From positions 35,818,163 to 35,882,162 of the forward strand of contig JAQNBH010000015.1 in assembly GCA_028752905.1 (NCBI GenBank): a stretch of 64,000 nt of DNA. Direction: 5' to 3'. The notes under the pieces are model-generated. The model was given only the letters and a program-made list of their open reading frames with translations. It was not told the DNA's origin and searched no databases. This document shows positions 9,330 to 19,600 of this stretch, one piece after another. A program made the position numbers and the translations under genes. The DNA is from Cladorhizidae sp. MBARI D1340-BT2. Its lineage: Eukaryota > Porifera > Demospongiae > Poecilosclerida > Cladorhizidae. Within the stretch, counting starts at the first letter, position 1; each line of letters starts with the position of its first letter.

Positions 9330-9962
9330 GGTTAGAGAAAGCATAACAGCAAGCATCTTTCTATCATACAAGCGCAAACTCGTGACTCAATCATCTAACA
9401 CAGCTTGAGGATCAAATTCTTCTTCACTGCTAGAGTTATCCGGTCGTTCATTTTCACTGTCAATATCTGACCTGGGTCTGTCTTCATCTTCATCAGATGC
9501 TTGAGAGGTGGAAGGTCCAGAGGCTGCCGAAATGGAAGGTACAGAGGTGGAAGATCCAGAGGCTGCAGAAGTGGAAGGTCCAGAAGATGCAGAAGTGGAA
9601 GGTCCAGAGGCTTCAGAAGTGGAAGGTCCAGAGGCTGCAGAAGTGGAAGGTCCAGAGGATGCAGAAGTGGAAGGTCCAGGGCCTTCAGAAGTGGAAGGTG
9701 AAGGTCCATAGGCTGCAGAGATGGAAAGCCCAGAGGCTCCAGATGCGGAAGGCCCAGAGGCTACAGAGGTGGAAGGCCCAGATGCTGCAGAGGTGGAAGG
9801 ACCAGAAGATGTAGAAGTGGAAGACCCAGAGTATAAAAAAGTGGAAGGTCCAGCTGGGGTGGATGAAGCTGCAAATTCAAATTTAGCTTTTTTTAATCCC
9901 CTTATCCTAGCAGCAGTTGCCCTATGGCAGTGCTTTCACTTCCATTTCTTGCAGTCTGACAT
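9330..9962 (-). pseudogene. DDE transposase, N-terminal part with Ser/Pro/Thr repeats
   Basis: The - strand ATG at 9962 starts 'MSDCKKWK', a TGA, then 'KHCHRATAARIRGLKKAKFE'. The C..CxxH spacing hints at a short zinc-binding start. Next come tandem repeats built on 'GPSTSAAS' (9497-9850), then an acidic 'DEDEDRPRSDIDSENERPD' and 'EEEFDPQAVLDD'. A TGA replaces a Trp-like codon, then 'SLRLYDRKMLAVMLSLT' runs into the LTR at 9329. The start fits the position just inside the right TIR. The two in-frame TGAs show that it is inactive. Confidence 0.55.
9497..9855 (-). repeat. 24-bp minisatellite inside the transposase N-terminus
   Basis: About fourteen degenerate copies of GAAGTGGAAGGTCCAGAGGC plus TGCA. 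The unit length is a multiple of three, so every frame stays open. On the coding (-) strand it gives repeats of A-A-S-G-P-S-T-S. On the + strand it gives a Glu/Val/Gly/Pro repeat with no independent support. Confidence 0.8.
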
Positions 9963-10254
9963 CTGACAAGTTTCTAGCACTCAACTATACTAAACCTAGG
10001 TAGCTAAAAGCTCAGATCAATCTACAAAACAGTACTAATCTCAATTAAAAAAGTTATGAAAAAATCTGCATTAAATAGAGTGTGTGTATCCATAGTAACA
10101 GGCAATCTGATTAGTTAGTTCTGCTAATTAGTTCACTTTCAGCTATGAGGATGGAACAAAAGCTCCTTTTGTTCTAAAAAATATGATAAATTATAAACCT
10201 CAACTGAAATAAGTTCATTTTGGGCATGAAGGGCATGAATGAAGTAATTTTCAG

Positions 10255-10285
10255 TACAAATTTTGGGCACTTATGTCAAGCACTA
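10255..10285 (-). repeat. Right terminal inverted repeat of the TA transposon
   Basis: The reverse complement begins TAGTGCTTGACATAAGTGCC and pairs with 1663-1693. It is followed by the TA duplication at 10286-10287. Confidence 0.75.
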
Positions 10286-10657
10286 TAGCGATTTGAATTT
10301 TTGTTCCCTTCCTTCGTCCTCTTTGAACATCTGACACCCTTTGCTATTGCTTATTATTCTAGTTATTAGTTCTCGTCAACGGCATACATGTTACACTGTT
10401 GGTGTTTGTTATTATTTTTTTCCTCACAATGTACTGTTCCTTAAACAGACGCAACATTATCAAGGTTTAATTTTAAAGGGCAATGGCTTGTGACAACTGT
10501 TTGAGATACAGTGATCTTGTCTAACTATTGTGCCCTCGAACAGTTCGTACAGCTAGGCAGCCATGAGAATGCACATGTTCTATTTGAGTAAATTCGATAT
10601 GTTTCTTCAGCTGAATATTAATGGCACTTATATTGATGTTATATTTTTATTTTGTAG

Positions 10658-13600
10658 GCACTGATGACTATACTCCATACCTATCTATGCATACAGGTGA
10701 GCTTAAATGAAAACAAGAAACATTAGAGTTTCATTCTCTCTAAAATTAAAAACCAAGATAATCTGGAATGCTATCATAATTATTATAAACTTTGTCTGGA
10801 TTTAGTTGGTATCCAGTTTTTGTTCTTCTATCCCTACCTGTCACTCAGACAAGCCATTTTCATTTCTCCTCCAGGAACTCATGACTTATTCCCCATAAAC
10901 CACATGCAAGCAATTTTTGTGGTCAACTAATTATGTACTTTAAATAAAATATTTGGTGTTGGGGTACAGGCAGGCAAGAAAGTACTTTTGTACTTATAAT
11001 TTAGCTTGTGCTCTTCAAGAGCACACGTCTCTGGGGGGATGTTACTGTACAGGAACTTGGTCACCTATAGTTCCAAGGTAATGTTTGTTTTTAACATGAG
11101 AGATCTATCTTTGTGTAAATCTCTGTATATTCCAATCTGATTGTTACCATTTTGCAGTCCCTCTATAATAACTTCTTTATATTTTACCTATTTTACCGAT
11201 GTAGGTCATCTCTTTCCTACCCTACCCTCCCCATTTAATAACGGGACTTAAAATATTTTTTTAATAAGTTACATGTCTAGCTGAAGCATATCAAAATGCA
11301 CGACACTTGCAAGCTGATATAATTTATAAAACCTCTACACAGCTGCAGTAAATGTGGTACGTTATTTTATAGAATAATTGTATTTTCTATTTGTAGTGCT
11401 TGATTTTTGGGAATTTTATGGCCCAAACAACATCAGAGATTATTTGTATCGGGGAATCACAGAAGCAAGTAAGTAATTATATATGCTATGAAGAATATAT
11501 ACATCCAACTAGATTGGTCCATCAGCATATCCACCCTGCACTGCATGATATTAACTTATTTGCCATCTCAGTGTACAAAAGCGTTTGCTGCAAATACCAA
11601 TCAACTGTAACTGTTTGGTTTGTGTACACTCAGAATGCCGTGAGCCATGTAGACCTGAAGTGGCAGAGCCTCAATTGCCTATTATTATTATTTTTACAGA
11701 CCTAGCTTGGTGGATTGACAGGACTTTTTAAATCTCTTATAATGGCCATTTAGTCATCCTACGTATTCTCAGCAACATAATACAAGCCTTAATGAGGTAA
11801 AAATGAAAGGCAAGGAGGACCCAGACTATATTTGTAAAAATTTTTTTAAAGGTTATTGCTTTACAATAACCTTCTCAATAATCAACTTGGAATTGTATTC
11901 TCTCAGCGTTTCAACTATATAGATGCTCTAGTCTTCATCAGGAATGATGAGAGGCTAAGACTCGCCTGAGCCTGCTATATGCCGTTAGCTAGCTATTCAC
12001 CACGTGCTACAAAACAACACCTCAGCATGTGTACCGAATATGGAGAATTAATGCTTTATCCACTTTCAATAATTTTGATCTCAAAAGATAGCCTATCCTT
12101 TGTGCTTTCCAACGATATTAGCCCATTTTCGTTTACTAGCAGGTAAGACGAGTACCCTGAGTTACATGTAGATATATTTCGTGTCATCAATATACTTCTA
12201 CGAGGAATTGTGTTTATTCATACTTCTCTCAACCAGTATATATATATATATATATACATGTAACCAAAAGGCAGCATCCAAACTATCATAACTCTGACAA
12301 TAACGAACTGAAAAACTGAAACTTGAAACACAGACTAGTAAACAGTGAAGGTATGGGGGGGGGGGGGGGGTGAATTCCGAAGAAAAAGCCAAAAAATGTG
12401 GTCGGTTCATCCCTTAAATCTATTGTTACATCTGCTAAATTAAATCGTACCAGCTATTCTTTCCAGCAACATGCATACAAGCTTTAATGAGGTAACAATG
12501 AAATATATGTGCGTGACAGGATTTGTGAAAACTAGACTTGTGAGATTAAGCATAGTTGAAGTTTCGTGTGTGTTTTTTCCCCTTTCAAGAATCTGATGAA
12601 CTTTTCCCCCTAAATAACTGTGCAGTTATAAACACTGCAATTGCTAACTAAAGTCTAAAAAAGCCCAAACAAGTTGGCCAGTTGACATAATGTTTTTTTA
12701 AAGGATTTATGGAATGTTGTCAAGGGAAGCCTTCGGGCGTTGACTGCCCAGGAATTTTTTTGCAGCTAACAACTTCAATAGATTCCTTCCTTACATGAAG
12801 CTTTTCTAGATTCTGCTTTATTTGAAGCCAATCTCATGAGAATGTCCACATAGAAAGCTACCTCAGCTCTCAATCATTCACCAGCATTGGCTTCAGACTT
12901 TCTCTGAGTGTGGGTCCAGCACTTCATTAATGACTAATTTTGCAGGAAGGAGCCTCTTAATAGACCCTTTGCTCGGAACTTCAATGCAAAGGTTCCACTG
13001 TTTTGTTTTTAAATAAAACAGTTTTTGTCTTGTTTCTATTTAGTGTTTTAGTTTTGTAGTCAAAACCTCGTACAAGAAGTTACTCAATGTAACACTAACC
13101 TATCATATTTATCATGGCTATTACAAAAGTCAACGCAGATGCCTTTGTATTCATACACACAGACACTTGCATCATAAGTGGTTACCAGGCTTTGATGAAG
13201 GTTGTGCTAATAACTATTGTCACACGAGTAAACTTGTGAGGAAACCCAACTGATCACTTCTTGGTAGTGAAAGCTGCAGTTTCTTGCCGACTCAGCTTAA
13301 CTAGACTCATATTGCACAAACATAATCCGGTTTATAATACTGAAGATCTTTACCAAGTTTTGGGTTTTCTGCTCTGAGTAGAGGTGTTGAATCAAGAAAC
13401 AGATGCAATGCATTGGACAGTTTGGAGTCTTTAATAATTTTGATAATTTTGATGGATGGACATTTTATCTGTAAGCTCTGTAAGCTCTGTTGCTCTGTAA
13501 GCTCTGTGGCAAAAAAATAAAAAAATAAGCAGCTACAAAGATGGTGCTGAATCTTCTGGTTGTAAAATTATGACAAATGGATATATTATATACAAGTTAT

Positions 13601-16600
13601 GTGTGGGAATAAAGTGTTAGATACAAAATCCTGAATATTAATTTCAAGGTTTTTAATGTTTTTGTGGGGGTTCTGGTTTACCACCTTCACAGAGGATTCA
13701 AGGCATGCTTGAAGTGTTTTTAGTTAGAATCAGCTGAGACATTTAGGACACATGGAGGATTGGCTGGTGGAACTCGTCCCTGGAGAAGGACGGAGCATGT
13801 GACAGGATGTCTTATTTGAACGCATATGTCATGTGTGATTAATGACTGTCTATTATAAATATTAAGTTATTTCACCACGTGTAGATGTCTGCTTACGGAA
13901 GTGGTGACAGCAAGGTGGCATTCTTATTTATGTACTTATTTGGTGATTTTTTATTTCTGTATAGCTAAGCATAAGGAATGTAATTGTTCTTAGGTTTAGT
14001 TATAGATCTATATTGGTCATGATTTACACCTATTTTCATGATCATTAACTTCACAATTGCCAAATTTTGGGGACTTCTCTTCTAGCAGGTTGACCATCCA
14101 CATTGGGGTCACGAATCCTTTGTATTGAAGGCAAGAATCCATCACAGATAAAAGAAGCTATCAAAATGAACTAGTCTCATTTTAAAATACCATATAGCCA
14201 CACTCCTCAATATATATATATAGTAATAATAGAAAAGTACTGGGATGGCTAGTCCTATTATAGTTTCATGCTAATGCAATCATCAGGGACAATGAGCAAC
14301 TGAGGTGGCATGTGAGCATATATGAGATGGGGTGCAAGTCCATGGATGGGCGTTGATGAATGTAATAATTCAAGTGCTCTTGAGGAGAAACTTGTTCTTG
14401 TGTCTACACTTAGGAATTCTGATCGCTTGTTCAATGATGTTTGGCAGTCATGTGGAATTTTTCAGCAATGCATAAGTTGCAACATTTCGATATGGTGGAA
14501 TATGATGCTGCTCTGTCGATGATGGCACCCCATTTTATGTTGTGTCGGGTTTTGCTTTAAGTTTCCATATGTATTTGGAGAGTTCTGTAGTGTTTCTCTT
14601 GTTTTCATGGTTGAAGGAGAACCTGTGGTGCCTTGAAAGTTGTATCCGTGAGCCTTATGTAGTGTTTTTCGTCATGGTCGGCGGAGACGGAGGCTTTATA
14701 AACTATAGATGTGGCAAGGCGTCAAGTTCCACTTCCCCAAGGGCAATGAGCTGCACAAAATATTCAATGCCAACAATGTCAAGGTCAGCTACTCTTGCTG
14801 CAGAAACATGAACAAAAGCATAATTATGTCCCACAACAAAATAATAAACAAACCTATCAACCTACAACAAGAGCCAAGCAAGTCATGCAGCTGCCGAAAT
14901 AAGAAAGATTGCCCGCTGGATGGGTACTACACTACCTTGCCACATCTATAGTTTATAAAGCCTCCGTCTCCACCGACCATGACGAAAAACACTATATAGG
15001 GCTCACGGATATAACTTTCAAGGCACGCTACACAAACTACAAGTTCTCCTTCAACCATGAAAACAAGAGAAACACTACAGAACTCTACAAATACATATGG
15101 AAACTTAAAGACAGCAAAACCCAATACAACATAAAATGGGCCATCATCGACAGAGCAGCATCCACCATATCGAAACGTTGCAACTTATGCATTGCTGAAA
15201 AATTCCACATTATCTACTCCGACAGCCAAACATCATTGAACAAGCGATCAAAATTCCTTTGCACAAGAATGTAGGCACAAGAACAAGTTTCTCCTCAAGA
15301 GCATTTGAATTATCACATTCATCAACACCCATTCATTAACGCCCATCCATGGACTTGCATCACCCCACTTGCCTGCCACACTTCAAATATGCTCACATGC
15401 CACTTCTTGTCCCTGGTGATTGCATTAGCATGAAACTATAAGGACTAGCCATCCTAATACTATTCAATAGCTCTGCTTTAACACAGCATTGAGCACTATT
15501 TGTAGCCTTCACCAGCTAACTACCTTCTAAGTATATATATAATCTGTACATACCAACAGACAACATGATGATTTTACCTTGCTCTGCACAAGTGTAGTAT
15601 GGGGTAATAATCATCATGCTGGATGTTCTTGCCTACACCTCAGTTCATTTTGTGGTCAACTTGTGCTTTAGTTCATATATTATATTTTGTAGCACTCATA
15701 CTCACTGGTGCAAATCTTTCATCTACATACTCCATGCACCTCATTCCAACTGGAACCTCTGTACTTGTCACAGACTGGCTCTGATGTATGTTTTCCTATT
15801 GGTTCACTATCTCCTTGAATCTCCAACTCCATTCCTATTGTTTTTCTGTGCATGTTCTTGACATGTTCTATTGTACAGAGCTCAATTTTCAACTATTCAA
15901 TGCATACTGTGTGGAGACGTGTTATGGAGCTCAGGTGTATAGTCATTCAATTCACAACCCACACACACATATAGATATGGTACACATGGGAATCACATGG
16001 TCAATCACGAATTAGTAACAGAGAAATTAATATCGTACTCATCCTTGTATGAAGCCAGCATTGGGTTCAGGCAGTGGTTCTTATTCTTCCACCGATTCTG
16101 TATTTTCTACAGTAGTGTCAGTAAATCCTAAAACATTGCACTTTCGGACTACAACAACTTCCTCCAATCATTGGACTCAATGGTTTTATGCAAAGATAAA
16201 AGTTAGGTGGCTGCACTTTCGGACTACAACAACTTCCTCCAATCATTGGACTCAATGGTTTTATGCAAAGATAAAAGTTAGGTGGCCAAAACTACAAAGT
16301 GGTCAAACAGCTCTGCATGTGAGGAGTATGGCTGCCATAATGGAAAATGCTCTATAGGGCGGGAGCCACCCTTAATTTTGGCACTGCTTTTAGTTTTTGC
16401 AATGTAGTAACTGAAGAGAACTCAGTTACTAAGTCATTCTTACTCGATTTCTTACGCAATTTCCAACTCAAAATGTCAGAAGGTTGTCACGTCAATTAAA
16501 AACCACTAGTGAGTGTACAACAGAATATCTTCAAGCAACCTTTCCAGGCAATGGAATCCACAAGACAATATGTACAACTCTGGTCAGCAGTAGATCAATA

Positions 16601-19600
16601 GTAAGCCGGAAGTCTTTCTAATACCTTGGAGCAATGTGGGTTTCTTTGGAAACTGCTCTACCCATCCTGCTGAAAATTAAATATTTTACATTGTTCGCAT
16701 GTGGAGAATAAAATAAATTGGAACAATTATAAAACTTAGCACAATCTACTTTGCACATGTAGGTAACTAACTCATCTTGCCCCCAACCTTTTCCTTTTCT
16801 TGTCAATTGGTTTGGTTTTGCTTCCCCCCCTTCCCCCTACTCCAGATATATTTCTGAAAGAACATTGCAAAGTGTTACTATTTGAAAGTGGGCATAGTTG
16901 AACTAAAAATGCTTGCACTCACGAAGGGATCTATTTGGTCTCCCCTTCTCAAATCATATTCCTGTGTCTCTTCTCTACTTATTCACGGATTCACATGGTT
17001 GCATGGACATCACAGGATGTGAAGGAGTTGCAATGGTTTGATGTGATGTTGATGTCTGCTTCTGTTTCCTTTCTATCTTGCCTGACTTAAAGAGTGAAGC
17101 TAAATATATTTTTGTGTACTCTTGACTCTTTACTTGACTATATTCTCCAATAATAAGTCTTGTGATCTATTTCCCTCTAATAATTTTGTCCCTCTAGTAG
17201 CATTAGTATTAGTGGGTGAGTATTTGGAGCAATGATAGTATACACCCTAGCTAATAAATATAGGCAAAATGGTATTAAGGGGATTTTTAGGAGAGGAGAG
17301 GAGTGGGTGAGGGTGGTTGGGTTAGGAATTAGACCACCACCCCTAAACATTGTTGTATACTGTGTGTCTAGGCCAGCTCATTGTGAAGGAGTGGGGAACG
17401 GACCTCCTGGCTGACCCCAGTTTCTTCAATACCATGGCTCTGATCCGATTGCCTGACAACTTGGTTGGACTAGATGGACCAGAAGTGGAGAATGGAAGTG
17501 ATGGACGCCCTCACTATGACTATACACATGCAGTCCACATTGGGAAAAAGCTACAAGACTACAAAATAGAGGTATAGGACACTATTCTCAAGGTCTATGA
17601 CAATAATTTCAGAGAGCATGTCACTGCATTGAGAATCATGCTCTGCTAAGAATCCAAGAACAAAAATATAATTGACAAAAACGGGAACAAGACTCCACAA
17701 CTTTGACCCTTTACTGTTTACACTCACACTCCTTAAAAGTGGGACCTGCATGATCTTAAGTGGTAAAGGATCATCAACTTGTTTGTTTTCTAAATGGATA
17801 CAGTCCTCTTTCGTTCTTTTTTAGCAGGTCAAAGGAAGATTTTTTTAATTGTTTCAAGTTGTTTCTTGTATTGTTTTCTTCGTTGTTGTTTCTGTATATA
17901 ATAGTTGAGTGATGGAGAGCTACATAAGCTGTATTTTACAAAGTCCAACTCAGAGCTTCAGTGTCTTAATTTTTTTTTAACACTTTTTCTGACATCTTTA
18001 TTCTTTGTTGTCCACTGCAACAATTATCAGCACATACCATATCTAGGGTGGGCTACAGCTTCCTTCACAGACTTGGTAACATTTGCAGAGGAGAATTCCA
18101 CAAACCAAATAGCAGAACTAGAAGGGGAAGGGGCATCTGTTTTGCTTGTAGTGAGTAAGTGCTTTAGCTTGATGAAATTACGCACTGTATGATCCTTAAA
18201 AACTGCTACATTAGCAATCAAGAAGGAGTACTTGTGGACGTGCATCAAACATTTTATTCTTCTGATGCTAAAGGGTTTTTTTATGGATGCACTTATTGTG
18301 TGCAAGTTATGTGAGAGAAAAAAGAATTCTAGAATATGAATTTCAAAGGGTTTTTTTCACACTTTAAATGGCTTTTTTGGTGTGTCGGTTTTCTACCTTA
18401 GCGATGGATTCAAGGCACGCTGGGAGTATTTTAGGAGCTAAATAGTAGCAGCAGATATGAGCTTTGGTGTGGGTTGGTGTCACTTTGAAATGGGAGTCAT
18501 GACAATAAGATGGGATGCTACTGCACTCACCAATATGTAAGCCAAAAATTTTTAATAGAAAGTATTGCATGGATTGGCCTTGTCAAAAAAGTAAGTAAAC
18601 AAGAGTTTCCCAACTAGACTACGAACATTAAAAAGACCTTAAGTTTTAAAAAAATTTGTAATAATGACAATCAAATGAAAGTATACAAAATTGCATTATT
18701 TTCTTAAAGAATGTTTGTGGTCTACATTTAATAGTTTTCTTTTTTTACGTGGACGGATCGTTGCCCTTTCTGGATTGTCACCTACACAGGAAGGAAGCCG
18801 GAAGCTGCTAACTGCAACCATTTTCAGAAAGCCCATGCACACCAACCGGTACCTTGATTATAGATCACATCATCCTATCCATGTCAGAAGAGGAGTGGTG
18901 AAGCATTTCTATGATAGAGCTAGGAGAGTACTGACTGAGAAGAGGACCTTTGGAAGGAAGAACATCATTTGAATAAGGTCTATATAGAGAATGGCTATCC
19001 GCAAGCCTTCATCAACCTTTCATCTGCAGATAAATCTAAATGCGGAAAGGAAGATCAGTACACTGATACAGGCAACGAGGAGTGGATCCTATAGTAGTGA
19101 TTCCTTATGTAGCAGGGATGAGTGAAGACATCAGGAGTGCCTGCAAGAAGTTCAACATCAAAGACATGTTCAGATCGGGAAGAACTCTAAGGACATAACT
19201 GAGTGGAGTGAAGGATGTTTTACCAGCTAATATGAATTCGTGCATTGTGTGTACCGCATCCCTTGTAGCTGTAGGAAATACTACATATGGGAAACCATCA
19301 GGGGACTAGAGACCAGAGTGAATGAAGGAACATCAAGATGCCTGTAAAAAGTGTGCTAAAGAGAAGCCTAGAAGACAGAAGGAACTGCTAGTGAATGAGG
19401 CATTGCATATATATCAGCCTAGCACCAAAGTGTGAGCGGTTCAATCGAGACTGAGGAATGGATTTGCCTGGTTGCTTGGGAGCCACTCAAGAGCCTGAAC
19501 TTGAAGCCACAACCACCATAATTATTCTTATTTAACTACTCATTATATATATTTATATTATTTTGTATGTTTGTTTATATTTATTTGTTTATTTATTTGT

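Larger units (their letters stand above)
1663..10285 (-). mobile_element. TA-flanked DDE transposon (Tc1/IS630-like superfamily), host of nested insertions
   Basis: Both ends carry imperfect inverted repeats of about 30 bp. The left end inward reads TAGTGCTTGACATCATAAGT and the right end inward reads TAGTGCTTGACATAAGTGCC. Each is flanked by a TA dinucleotide (1661-1662 and 10286-10287), the target duplication of Tc1/mariner/IS630-type elements. Inside, on the - strand, is a DDE transposase in pieces. Removing the LTR element at 2048-7453 and the LTR at 8698-9329 would leave an element of about 2.6 kb, a plausible size for an autonomous copy. Superfamily placement is inferred from the TA duplication and the DDE motifs. 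Confidence 0.75.
11469..17371 (+). other. Aminotransferase intron rich in repeats
   Basis: A 5.9-kb intron between two in-phase exons. It holds a transposon-tail copy (about 11865-12000, - orientation), a 16-G run at 12355-12370, a long Penelope-like palindrome (14232-15465) and a 75-bp tandem duplication (16137-16286). From 12500 to 14200 I see only AT-rich sequence and one member of a dispersed repeat (13560-13740) related to 18280-18440. Confidence 0.6.

Noticed and set aside
1795..9962. Stop-codon recoding of in-frame TGA in the transposase and RNase H
   Set aside because: Several stops are TGA where Cys, Trp or Arg is usual, but frameshifts and insertions also occur. Ordinary decay (TGG to TGA, CGA to TGA) explains them.
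9508..9966. + strand Glu/Val/Gly/Pro repeat proteins
   Set aside because: Antisense of the 24-bp repeat in the transposase N-terminus. The - strand continues into recognisable transposase sequence; the + strand does not.
14927..15124. - strand hydrophobic frame in the palindrome
   Set aside because: Shadow of the GIY-YIG fragment on the other strand.
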